A stretch of DNA of 30,000 nucleotides from Halocaridina rubra. Lineage: Eukaryota > Arthropoda > Malacostraca > Decapoda > Atyidae. The translations under genes and the position numbers were made by a program. The DNA is taken from contig JAXCGZ010003820.1 in NCBI GenBank assembly GCA_037179515.1, positions 110,001 to 140,000 on the forward strand, written 5' to 3'. The stretch's first letter is position 1, and each line of letters begins with the position of its first letter. Below, piece after piece: positions 1 to 10,900 of the stretch. Below the pieces are notes generated by a model. It was not told where the DNA came from. It made no database searches and saw only the letters and a program-made list of their open reading frames with translations.

Positions 1-217
1 TCAGTGAGGAGTCTGGTTGATCAAACCAGAGAAAGTTGTTGATAGTTGAGTAGCAAGCACTGTATTTATAATATACTGGACTTTTATCCTCTTAATATGA
101 TGATCTTGTTACTGTGAATGTATATTTAGATATTACTCCCTATGTTGTAACAGGATCTAGAATATGGAATTCATTTGCTTTCAGTCAATGCAAGAAGCAT
201 TTAGATAGGCGAGGAAG
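1..217 (+). promoter_or_regulatory. 5' flank and probable 5'UTR of the neurochondrin gene, with candidate 3' splice sites
   Basis: No convincing coding sequence lies before the ATG at 218. Two acceptor-like sites are visible: a TTTGCTTTCAG ending at 184 and a TTGTAACAG ending at 153. The first has the better pyrimidine tract, so a 5'UTR intron may end there, with the start codon 33 bases further on. The ATG sits in a favourable context (GAGGAAGATGGCT). No TATA box or CpG-rich promoter is evident, so the promoter and any first exon probably lie upstream of the window. Confidence 0.4.
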
Positions 218-2518
218 ATGGCTAGCCACAGAGGGAGTCGCGCCTCTTCTCCGGAGTCAGACCCTACTGATGCTGATAACGAAATGGAAATGGATGACAT
301 TCTGGAAGAGCAGGACCGTGTGACAATAGAGGCACCGGGTGTCCCCAGTGCAGTTGACAGGGGTATTATGATACTGAGGAGAGCAATGTCTGACTCCGAA
401 AAATTTGCTGCACTACTTATGGTAACCAAGCTAATCAAAGCTGAAGAATTAGATGAGGTCGCAAAGAAAAAGCTAATGGACGCCATAGGCTTATCATTCT
501 TAACGCGTTTGCTAAGAACGAACGAAGTCCCAGAAGGATGCCCCCAGCTTATGTTTAAGTCCGTTGCACTAACGGTCCTAACTTGTTTTAGTTCTTCTTG
601 CGTTGGCAATCCAGCCATGAATGTTCTTATACCCATTCTTAGTGAGATTATTGCTAAGCCAGAGCTGTACGATGGAGATCTGACTCTCGTGAAAGATTCT
701 TACGAGTGTCTTAAAAGCATAGTTGCAGACAGAAGTGGAAGAAAAGCGATAATAGATTTTGAGGCTGTGGGAGCTTTAGTAGACGCTTACGTCCAAGAGG
801 GTTACTGTTACGAGGGAGCGCTAGAAATCTTGTTAGCTGTTGTGGCTGAAGATGGTGCGAGAGCTTGGGAAGATGAACCCGAGGCATTTACCAAACTTAT
901 GAATCACATAGCTAAGGACTTTGCCATTGATCAGGAGGAAAGGAAGTTTGAATTATGTGAATATCTTTCTGAACTGTTACAGAGTTTGCCTTCCACTTCG
1001 CTTGAACCTGAGCAGCCACAGTGGATGATGCATTTGCACAAAGGCTTATGTGATATTATACTGAGTAAGCTGGGTAGAGAACAGCGTGATAAAGGTTTAA
1101 GATTAGCAGGCGCCGCTCTGGAAAGCCTAGGCGTTCTCTGGGTTTTGCATACACAGAGTGATCCGTCAAAAGAAGGTAAAGGTAGGCAGTTACTGCTAAT
1201 GATGGTTCATCTCGCTTGCATAGAAGTACGTATGAGCCTTGAAAATAAAACCTTTCAAGAGGCTGTTGCTCTAGCCTCCCCTACTACTGCCTGTTATTCA
1301 ATATTAGAACTGGCAATAAATTTCCTGGTGAATGGGGCAGTCGATTTTGAACAAAAACAAAAGCAGCAGCTGTATGCTGCTCTTAAAGGGGCTTTCACAG
1401 GCGTGCTCACATTTTTAAAGACTGCATCATCTGATGAGGTGTTTTTCAAAAGTCTTAAAAACCATTTATTTGTTTGCGCTACCATTAGGGTTCTAGGAGC
1501 GTGGTTGGCAGAAGAGACAGCGGCCAACAAAGATGAAGTCTATGAAACCATACCATTTATCATTAAAACTTGCAGGTATAACTTTGATCAGAACAACAAA
1601 AAGACACCTACTAGATCAAAGAAAAAACTCCATTCCAAGCTTCAAGTCAGAGAAGATACCAAAGAAAAGTTGCCAGACATATTTAGATTTTTATTACCAG
1701 GATTATGCCATTTAACAGCAGAAGATAATCCACGTCATATTTTGCTTGATTTAGAATTAGAAAATCTTCTTTTTGAGTATTTGATTTACCACTGGAATAG
1801 CGTCAAGTTTGCAATGGGTTCGCAGGGTAAGGAAGAGGAAACTGACATACCCGCAAAGAAGCTACATTCTGCCTCTGAGGCTATGGAAACTATTAGCAAT
1901 ATCTTTATGAACATCGTTGTGCAGGAACCTGAAAGAGTCAAATCAAATCCATTTTACTACACATTATTAAAGTTCATTTTTACCAAACTTCCTGATATTC
2001 CCCAAGAAAACCATCATTTGAGACTGTGTGGCACTCTATCAGTCTTAGGGTTGATGATATTAAGACATCAACATTCAAATGTGAAGAGTTCAGACTTCTC
2101 TATCTTTAGATTTGTTCAGACCACTGTTCGTTTTCTGTGGGATGCGCATAACATCGAGGAGAGCCATGACTATGCAACGTTGGTCGTGTCCATAAAATAT
2201 GAATTCCACTGGGGAAGTTTGATGGATTTGTGGTTTTTGGGTATGCATACCCTCAGTCTTCTTCTCCCGGATATTCCCTGGCTCTGTGATTTCTTGATTG
2301 AGAGTGAATGGCCACAAACTATAATAGTCACACTTCTTTCAGTTCGTGAAGGTGGAATGGATGCTGGACTTAAGACTGCATTTGAGGACTTTCTTTGTTT
2401 ACTGGCAAAGTCCTCTAAACCGGCATATAATAGGCTACATGAAAAGGGTGTTGAACAAGTCTGTAAGAACCACAAAATGGAAGACTTATCTAAAATATTT
2501 AGAGTCAAAGTTACCTGA
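218..2518 (+). CDS. NCDN: Neurochondrin homologue, intronless coding sequence
   Basis: This open frame encodes 766 residues; human neurochondrin has 729. Neurochondrin is a cytoplasmic, largely helical armadillo-like protein. In vertebrates it acts in neurite outgrowth and modulates CaMKII and receptor signalling. Family landmarks visible here are a DSEKFAALLMVTK segment near residues 59-71, followed by LTRLLRTNEVPEGCP. RVLGAWLAEET lies near residue 425, LLPGLCHLTAED in the second half, and DLWFLGMHTLSLLLPDIPWL near residue 670. The first 50 residues are acidic and low in complexity and probably disordered. The start was chosen as the first in-frame ATG in a good context, just after a candidate 5'UTR acceptor. 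The absence of coding introns is notable, because vertebrate NCDN is split into several exons. The frame shows no stops or frameshifts, so it looks functional. Identity is from remembered family sequence, not a search. Confidence 0.93.
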   Translation: MASHRGSRASSPESDPTDADNEMEMDDILEEQDRVTIEAPGVPSAVDRGIMILRRAMSDSEKFAALLMVTKLIKAEELDEVAKKKLMDAIGLSFLTRLLRTNEVPEGCPQLMFKSVALTVLTCFSSSCVGNPAMNVLIPILSEIIAKPELYDGDLTLVKDSYECLKSIVADRSGRKAIIDFEAVGALVDAYVQEGYCYEGALEILLAVVAEDGARAWEDEPEAFTKLMNHIAKDFAIDQEERKFELCEYLSELLQSLPSTSLEPEQPQWMMHLHKGLCDIILSKLGREQRDKGLRLAGAALESLGVLWVLHTQSDPSKEGKGRQLLLMMVHLACIEVRMSLENKTFQEAVALASPTTACYSILELAINFLVNGAVDFEQKQKQQLYAALKGAFTGVLTFLKTASSDEVFFKSLKNHLFVCATIRVLGAWLAEETAANKDEVYETIPFIIKTCRYNFDQNNKKTPTRSKKKLHSKLQVREDTKEKLPDIFRFLLPGLCHLTAEDNPRHILLDLELENLLFEYLIYHWNSVKFAMGSQGKEEETDIPAKKLHSASEAMETISNIFMNIVVQEPERVKSNPFYYTLLKFIFTKLPDIPQENHHLRLCGTLSVLGLMILRHQHSNVKSSDFSIFRFVQTTVRFLWDAHNIEESHDYATLVVSIKYEFHWGSLMDLWFLGMHTLSLLLPDIPWLCDFLIESEWPQTIIVTLLSVREGGMDAGLKTAFEDFLCLLAKSSKPAYNRLHEKGVEQVCKNHKMEDLSKIFRVKVT

Positions 2519-3080
2519 CGCTAATAATGAACTTATCTAGTTCGAAGCAAGTGAAAAGACTTAAGTAGATGAAAAGAATTCTATTCTCCTTTACATAGGA
2601 TAATACATTGATATAGATATTATTGTAAAGCTCATATGTGCCCCAAGTTGCAACTCATTCTATTGAGACTTCAAGTGCAAATGGATAAGCTAATGAAAGT
2701 AATTTTATATCTAGAGTATTTTTGTACGAAGCTCAAAAGTCATTACAGTGAGTGCCTTCTTTTTCTCTTCTTGACAATAGGAATACCTTCTTATGCTTCT
2801 TCAGTACAGTTATAACTTGATATCTTTACAGTTTTGGGATTGTTAGTACCATATTCATAAAGTTTGTTAATGCAAATATAGTCAGTTAAATACATCTCGA
2901 TATCAACACCAAAAGCTTTTAATCTAGTATATTTCATTTTAGTTTTTTGTTTTTTTATACACGAAATTGAGTGACATAAGATCCTAATGTTCTTTATAGT
3001 ATTATACTGATTATTCACATGTCTACTATTTACAATTTACTAGTATCTACGACTAAGGGTAGTCTTAATTCACAGGGATG
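2519..3080 (+). other. Noncoding, probable NCDN 3'UTR and flank
   Basis: The stretch is AT-rich with stops in all frames. It probably contains at least part of the NCDN 3' untranslated region. A short DNTLI-like reading at about 2600 is bounded by stops and is not an exon. Confidence 0.4.
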
Positions 3081-3509
3081 GAAAGAATGTAGCAGTTTCC
3101 TACTTGTACAATTACAGAACTGCTTATTTGTACAGCAATTCTTTTATTTTTTTTAGAATGATAAAGAGATATGAGAAGCAGTGATACAATGTAAAATAAT
3201 ATGGTAAATGGAAAGCAGAGGAAAAATGAACTCAAATATGCATTCTGATGTGATTTTGACTTTAAATTATACGCATCATTATGGATATTTTAGATAGAAA
3301 GAATGTAGCAGTTTCCTACTTGTACAATTACAGAACTGCTTATTTGTACAGCAATTCTTTTATTTTTTTAGAATGATAAAGAGATATGAGAAGCAGTGAT
3401 ACAATGTAAAATAATTTGGTAAATGGAAAGCAGAGGAAAAATGAACTCAAATATGCATTCTGATGTGATTTTGACTTTAAATTATACGCATCATTATGGA
3501 TATTTTAGA
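3081..3509 (+). repeat. Recent tandem duplication, two copies of about 216 bp
   Basis: Copy 1 begins at 3081 (GAAAGAATGTAGCAG) and copy 2 at 3297, giving a period of 216. Read by eye, the copies differ only by a one-base length change in the T run and one A/T substitution. This implies a very young duplication or active homogenisation. There is no coding potential in either copy. Confidence 0.95.
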
Positions 3510-3765
3510 GTATGAAAAATACTTAAAATCTGTTCATATTTTCAAATATTATATTACTGTGAAGAGAGCATTCAAAGATTTTATCGCATTTTTGGGTGAT
3601 TGTGTTTAGATACGGGAGTTTGGATTGCAGACTTGAAGTTTATTTGCTTGCAGTTTACATTTGTTTCATAGTGTCTGTTAAGTAACTTCCAAAAATCTGC
3701 ACAAAATTAACTTTTGTGGCTTTTTTTTTTATGGTGAGTGAACTGTTTTACATATATTCTTCATC

Positions 3766-3901
3766 ATCATTGTTGTTTTAGATATTTCACCCAGGGGTGG
3801 GATGGGTATGGTGGACCTGTAGCAGTTCATGATCGTTGTTATTTTAGATATTCCACCCAGGGGTGGAACAGGTCATGTTTGACCCATAACAGTTCATCAT
3901 C
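3766..3901 (+). repeat. Diverged tandem duplication, about 66-bp unit
   Basis: Two units share TTTTAGATATT, CACCCAGGGGTGG and AGCAGTTCAT / AACAGTTCAT blocks at a spacing of 66 bases. The gata word starts at 3781 in the first copy and 3847 in the second. The copies differ by many substitutions, so this is older than the duplication at 3081. No coding role is seen. Confidence 0.8.
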
Positions 3902-6464
3902 GTGTGTTAATGGTTAACTGTATTTTAAGAGCTTTTTGATATGTTAGTTGCTTCACAACACTTGGGTTTTAACCTCATGATAATTTTCTTGTCAATATTA
4001 GCGCCAAATATTTATGACTTGTGCTTTTCGTTATAAATGCAGTGAATTGAAGTATATTAATCTGTTTTATATATATTTAATTAATTACCTTACTCTTGCA
4101 GTTTACAAGAGACATTTTTGCACCTGCTTCAATCATTTTAACTTTTTTAGTAATATACAGGTACTTCTCAAGATCCACACCAATTTTTTTTTTTTTTTAG
4201 GAGAGAAATGTAGTACAGCAGCCTATATGAGTTTTTTTATTCATTTTAAGTGCTTTGGTGGTTATGTACAATATGTGATAAGACTCTGAGACTATTTTTA
4301 TCCTTGCTAATGATATTGTGTTAACCTAGTCATAATTACTGTATTTTGTATTCATCACGTCATTGCGTATTGGTTTTTCTGTCATGGGGCTATTTGTAGA
4401 TAGAATAACTATTGAAAAATTGCTTCTCTAAGGAAAATCTTTCATGAAATACGATCTTTATATTATTCATTTGAATGCTTTCTTTGGATTTCAATTTTGG
4501 CATTGCACAATGGTAATGGAAGGATGTGATTTTCTTAATATTTCATACTGGTCCTACAAAGGGCAAATTTTTTATTTTTAAGCTAACATCTGTGTAACTT
4601 CGAGAACTTGCTTGATATATTTACCTCCATGTTATCACATTATTTTTCTTATTCCTTTACCAGCCATATCTCAGTACAGTATTGATAAAATACTAAGTGG
4701 TATTATATTTCTACACTTTGAGGAATTACATATCTGTAAGAGGACTTTGTATTGGATTATTTTATATGACAAGGATCTTTTTTTGTAATATTAGTGGAAC
4801 CTTAACAGCTGTTAGAGTAGCTGTAGATAAAATCATGGTTAGGTGAAAATGGTTGTAATTTCTGCGACAGCCCTGTACTTGCACCGTAAGTAGCTTGAAA
4901 ATATTTTTTACTACCTACACTTTCAGACTTTGACTGAAAAAACTCAGATATAAAAGGATTAGATGAGCTTAATAAATAAACCTGCAAGGTGAGTTCGTTC
5001 AGTTGAATCTAGAGAAGCTTTCTACGTCACTTGCACTGCCCGAGTGCTTCCCAGTTCACCTTTGCTCAAGATGAGTGCCCTTTTATAAGTTCTTAGGAGA
5101 CAGAAATCATATTTTACTTTGGTAAGAAGGTCATGCTAATGAGTGCTCTCACCCAGTCAGTGTGTATTGTAAACAGTTATTCTTTTACATAATGGTATTT
5201 TTTTTTACATTTTTTCAGTATGTTTTTTTTTCCAATGCAAGTCGTATATGATAATTTAGCTCAACGGTAGTTCTATGCATTGTGTATGAGGAGCATTGAC
5301 GTGTGTTTGCTAATATTTGGATATACATTACTTGGAAAGCCCAAGAAAGGGAGAAAAACTTAAATGGGAGTTACTTGACTTAATACATATACAAATTGAT
5401 TATTACCATCATTATAACGGTTTTTAAAGTGTAGTAGTGATCTTTTTCAATTGCGTCCGTAAGCAGTGAAATTTTTCAATGGGAGAAAAACTAAGTAGAA
5501 ATTGCATCAAGATACATACCGGTACTCACTTTTTATCATCGTTTGTTAAGAGTCCATTAAAGAGGAGTAAAAACTATTTTGATCAAGGTTCTGATTATCT
5601 TTTAAAAGGAAATTATAGAAGCAGCCTTCCAACTTGAAATGACTCAATGATTTTTTTTTTTTTTTTTACCTTCATGATCAAACTTTTCCATCATGGTTTG
5701 CAATGCTTTAGTAACAGTTTGGCTGATTCTGATGCACTACCAACCCTATGTAAATGGTGCTAATATAGATCTAGGTCTCGAGAAAGCAGATGATATTAAT
5801 GCAATTACTTTTAAGCAATTGTATCGCTGAGATGTACTAAGTGTTTTATCGTTGCTGTAGCATTAGTTGACGTTTTTGGGAGTTACATCAATATTGACTT
5901 TGCATTAGTTACAGTTTTAGCACGTCCCTTCAATTTTGATTTTGGAAACACAGTTGCTGTGTGAAATTGTAGGTCTTCTTATGGTAATCATAATACAAAA
6001 CTGCCGAGTTAGCATTTTGCGCTTACTATTATTGAAATCAGTGAGATATCATCTTCAAATTGCCGTTAATTCATAGCCTTCAATTATATATGAACTTTTA
6101 TTGATTACCGAATTCTGAGTTCTGTATTGTTCTTAATCAGTGTCTTAAAGAATTTAATTTGGAAAAGTACAAACTAAGTGTTGGTCTCTTCTTCATCTTG
6201 GTAACAGTAAGTTTCTAATTACCGGGACTATTTTCCATTAGGTTATACTAGCCTTGTTGTAAATGATTGTTACAAAACAAAAAAAGAAAAGTAATTATAA
6301 AATGTGAAGATCCAGGTGCTAGACAGTGTAAATTATAATATACAGTGTACTGTGTAAATAAAGGAGCTTTATTTATTAGTGAATTTTAATACTCCCATTA
6401 CTTAAGCCTATTTTATTGATTTTAATCCGGAACTGAAAATTTCCTTGCCCATTTACCCTGTGGA
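3902..6464. other. AT-rich noncoding stretch
   Basis: I see only short, stop-interrupted frames, several T or A runs and no recognisable exon. I looked specifically for a DxDNT-coding exon of NANP here and found none. Confidence 0.5.
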
Positions 6465-6600
6465 TAACCGAAGCAGGGTGGAGGGGGGCATTCTGGCAGC
6501 AGTTTATCTCTAAGGAGCTAAGAGGAGTGATGAAGGTATATTAACTTCTCGTGAATCTGTGTGCTTTGATTCGGCCATGACCCTTATGAGAGATTGCTGC
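6465..6600 (+). mobile_element. LINE 3' tail fragment, family T (copy T1)
   Basis: The segment contains AAGCAGGGTGGAGGGGGG, AAGGAGCTAAGAGGAGTG, then GTGAATC, GATTCGGCCA and a decayed terminal block near CCTTATGAGAG. The same ordered blocks occur at 26655-26815, downstream of a recognisable reverse-transcriptase remnant, and inverted at 22604-22700. It is therefore read as a 5'-truncated retrotransposon 3'UTR. A (TA)n tract follows shortly after. Confidence 0.7.
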
Positions 6601-6622
6601 CATTGTGTGGGAAAAAAAAAAT

Positions 6623-6625
<3 letters not shown>

Positions 6626-6701
<76 letters not shown>
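6626..6701. repeat. (TA)n microsatellite
   Basis: An uninterrupted TA dinucleotide tract of about 76 bases lies just downstream of a LINE tail fragment and a short A run. The tyrosine/isoleucine-repeat frame it creates is an artefact. Confidence 0.97.
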
Positions 6702-6703
<2 letters not shown>

Positions 6704-7942
6704 CTTTAACAGCAGTGTAAGTTTCAGTATCAAGGTTTGTATTTACTTTTCTATAACTATGGTAACAGTTTCAACTACCGTATATGCCCTTTAATATATT
6801 TTGATAAGGCTTACCTTGAGTTTTACTGAGTATTAAGTCTTCATTTATAAAATTAGTCTCTGGAGAGCAAGTTAAATTCCGGTTTGAATTGTGTTTGTCT
6901 CTTTGCTATTTCATACATTTTCATATCGAGTAAAATTTGTTACTCTATAAAACAAACGCTTTAACAGAATATATTTTTGTATAATAGCTCCTACAGTTCT
7001 TTATCATACTCTATGAAAGGTATCATCCTATGCATATTTACAAGAAAAGTAGAGATTGGAAAGCGAAATGTTTCAATAATATTAGAAAACACTTAGAGAG
7101 AATGGCTTGGAATTTTGTGTTTCCTTGAAATTCTAAATTGGAGGTTGACGTCAAATTGTATGTACAGTATGTGAAAATTGCTTATATAAATGTTTATATT
7201 GTGAACTTGCTTTTGACTATCATATATATTGTGTCAGTTAAGTAAAAGGGAAAGTAAAGTATAAAAGTGTAAAGGTTCTTTTGGCTTAGACATAGAAGTC
7301 TATGCTATTATTACTTGGTACATTTATGACAGCAAATATTATGTACTTTCATAATTTTTGATAATTTATGGTTTAATATTTTATCGGTCATTAAATTTTA
7401 TGTATAAGATTTTTTTGTCAGAATGTTATCTTTTGCTTTACACTGTTTATAAGATGTGTCATTATTTAGTCTTATACTGTACAGTGAAAAGGATTTATTT
7501 TATATGCAGCAAGGTAAATTTTGAGTTATGCATATGATTAAAATCTGGGTAATGTACTTATGTATAATATATGATTATATGTAAAACTGCTTCCGTCATA
7601 TATATTGGGTCATTTACAATGCATCATCATCTATTATATGGTAAGTACATGTTATCTGTTGTTACATTTTTCAATGAAGATACTTAATAGTCTTTTATCT
7701 CAAATATTTATTAAAACATTTTTGCATATTTAATATTTTCATATACAGCATATAGTCATATATTGGTATACTGTATTACTTATTTTTTCTGCAATAGAAG
7801 TATAACATATTCTTGAGTATGGAGCTGGATTCCATTCGTCTAAATTTAATCTGAAAGTAATGGCAAATTTAACAAAGTTTCTATCATGTTTGCTTTGTGT
7901 GAAAACAAGTAAAAGATCAAGGTCTATTTCATTTGTTTACAG
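6702..7942. other. AT-rich noncoding stretch upstream of the first recognised NANP exon
   Basis: There is no recognisable exon or repeat. The 3' end has a pyrimidine-rich acceptor (TATTTCATTTGTTTACAG, ending at 7942), so at least its right part is probably intronic to NANP. Confidence 0.5.
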
Positions 7943-10900
7943 ATGACAACATGGCTCGTTAACAAAGGCATATCGGCTAATGAAAGTCAGAAAATCACAA
8001 GTGATTTTTTACAAAGATTTCGAGAAGCTCCCGCACCACACCACGATACAGATATAGAAGGTTTAGATGAATATAGAAGGAATATATGGCTCTTGGCTTT
8101 ACCAAAAAAACATCACGAATTGATAGGTGGGTCATTAACTTTAATATTGTTAAAAGTTATATTTTAGATTACTGATTTATATTATGTCCATATACATTGT
8201 ATTAAGTGTCTGTCTGTTTTCAGATCGTATCAGGTGAATTCCACTTATAACTGGAAATTTTCACCAGTGCTCACATATGAGCACTGGTGAATTTGTCTGT
8301 TCCCTATGAACATAGCATAACTCATTTATCGAAGTGGAAAAATTTTCATCCTGTGAGTTTTTAGAGAAACAGGTGAATGTGTAACAAGGAGTGGAATATG
8401 AATAGTTTTAAGTATTGAAGCTATTTAAGCAAGTACTCAATGTTCTTCTTTTCTTATTTAGTGTGAGAAAGTCATACAGTATATGCAGATACATTTCTTG
8501 ACGACTGAGATTTTATATTAAAAGAATACTGCTCTTATATATTGTCTTTGTATAGTCAGACTATTTTTAATTGTTACTTTATTTAAGTATGAAAATTATA
8601 TTTATTCCTCATAGTTGTCTTGTGTGCTTGTTCATATTCACTGATTCTCTCAGACCTCTATGGCTTCGCATTTACTTTTTCTCTGTTGTACATAAAGAAT
8701 TTCCTTTGATGTCCCTAAGAGAATCTTGAGCCATTTTAGGTCAGAAACTTTTACTCTTGTTGTTTCTGTCACTGAGACATGTATAATAAAACAGTTTCTT
8801 CAGTGATGATAAATAAGTAACTGAAAAATATTGAAGTCTCTTGTGTGTCAACCAGGAATTGAAATATCTAGATAAGTCTCAGTGGAGCACCACAAATGGA
8901 AATGTTACTTATTGAACAACAGTTACCCCAACTCTAGTTAGTTATCTTCTAATCTCTTTGTATGAGGGACTCTCTGTTGTTGCATAATACTAATATATAT
9001 ATTATGCTGTATATTACAGATGAAGTATACTCGTTATGGAAATCGGAAAGATTACATCAGTTATCCCTCAAACCAGAAGTGAGTGATATGCTCGATGATT
9101 TATCTTCAGACTTTAACCTGGGACTTATAACTAACGGTAAGTTTTCTCCTGTATTTGATAAAGTGGTTCCCAGTATCTGTGGAAGAGTAGGTTTTTAGAC
9201 TCCCTATGGATGCTGGAGTTTGCAAATAAGATCTAACCCTCTGTAGCGATGTTGTTTCCTATGCCACATATATCAGATAAAGTTTAAAAACAAACTGACA
9301 ATTAACAATTGTAGGTGAGCCGTTTTATCCCCATACGAATGGGGGTGGACACAGCTAGGGAATTAAGGCTGGATGCCCTAGTCTAATGCCCAGCAGTTGG
9401 GCTCAAGCACGGGTGTGTCACTGAGTCAAACATTAACCTCCACCACTGCACTACCATGGTCACCATTTGACAGATTAACAATAAAAATTATCAATAAAAT
9501 AGAAAAAATCATTACATTATGTGATTTATGAATGAGTGGTCACCGTGTAAAAGTGGCAGCGTCCATGACTTTGAGGCATCAGGTTGAGGTTTTGCAGCTC
9601 GCTGTGGTCTGAGATTAAAAAGGGCATTCACTCAGGATAATGATCACACCTGCCAATACCAAAGTTCCTCACAAGAAGACACCATCCTTGCCCTTAGTAG
9701 AAAAGGGGGTTTGTGATGTAAAACCAATCACATGTGATTTATGAATGTCTTCATGTAATTTCCTATTTACAGTAATATTTCCGGATTGAAGATAAGTAGG
9801 GACCACTATATATATATCATATATGTTACAGTATTTGCATAAGGTTGGGCCACTATTAGGTAGCATATGTGAATAAGTGTGATGTTTCCATCTGTATTTC
9901 AGGTCCTTCAGTAGCCCAGTGGGAGAAAATCACCGAGCTTGGCTGTGAAAAATACTTCAGTAGTATTGTCGTTAGCGGTGATACAGAAGTAGAAAAACCA
10001 GATAAGGATATTTATAACATTGCCTGTGATAAGTTACATGTAAGTAAGGCATGAAATGTACGTTCTTTTGCATTGGTTTTAAATTAGCAATACTCAACAT
10101 TTTGCTTGCTTTTCAGAATTTCTTAAAGATCACTTTGAATACGGTTTTATCATTCTGGTTTAATCATGGTTTCAATGTACAATACATTAAATCCTTTATA
10201 ATCTACTTTTTCAACATACATGTATATCCATCGTGTCTATCCATACTTGGGCAAAATATGTGACAATTTTCATATATATTTTTTGGGGGAGCCCTATTAG
10301 TCTTCATATGGGGGTGGACACAGATGAAGCTGGAAAATTAAGACTGGGTGCCCTTCCTATTTTCCTCCGTGAGCTTGAAACACAGGTCCGACCCCTCCTG
10401 AGTATGCAGGTGGCCCCCTGAGATATTCAAAGTTTTTTTTATGTATTTTATTCATTTTTTTTATAACTAATTCCCACTTCTATGTGGGGTCGATGTTTCT
10501 GACAGCTCTCCTCGACTTAGCTCAGTCATATACGACATCTACTGCTATCCAATATAAGCCATGTAGTAGGTTGGCCCAAGGCACCAGCCGCCCATTGTAA
10601 TACTATAGCTGAAGGGTCTTTTGGACTTAAATAGGATTGTCGAGGACAGTTCAGTGTTAAATATTCCTTCAGTTACGGTTCTTTTTTATGCCTACATCAG
10701 CACCAAATATTCTTTACACATCTCCTATTATCACTTCACATCTGACAAGTCACAACACTCCCCATGTGTTTCTTTTTACTCTGTTTTCTTCTTGCCTAAG
10801 TGCGATGAGGGCAGATTTAGTTTATTTATTTGGCCCGTCCTGGTGTCACAATCATAAAAAAGAAAATCAGTACTTCAAAAGAGGACTGAGCAGTAGATAT

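Noticed and set aside
181..636. Minus-strand open frame of 151 codons opposite NCDN
   Set aside because: It is a shadow of the conserved NCDN frame with no family resemblance.
2592..2612. Reading GAT AAT ACA TTG ATA (DNTLI), like the NANP motif I
   Set aside because: It has in-frame stops directly before and after and no flanking homology or donor site, so it is a chance match found because I was looking for it.
5765..5830. LEKADDINAI-like reading that loosely resembles the segment after HAD motif I
   Set aside because: Spacing to an Asp motif is wrong, the frame hits a stop, and no donor allows phase-0 joining to 7943.
6594..6794. Open frame with a long Tyr-Ile repeat
   Set aside because: It is an artefact of the (TA)n tract.
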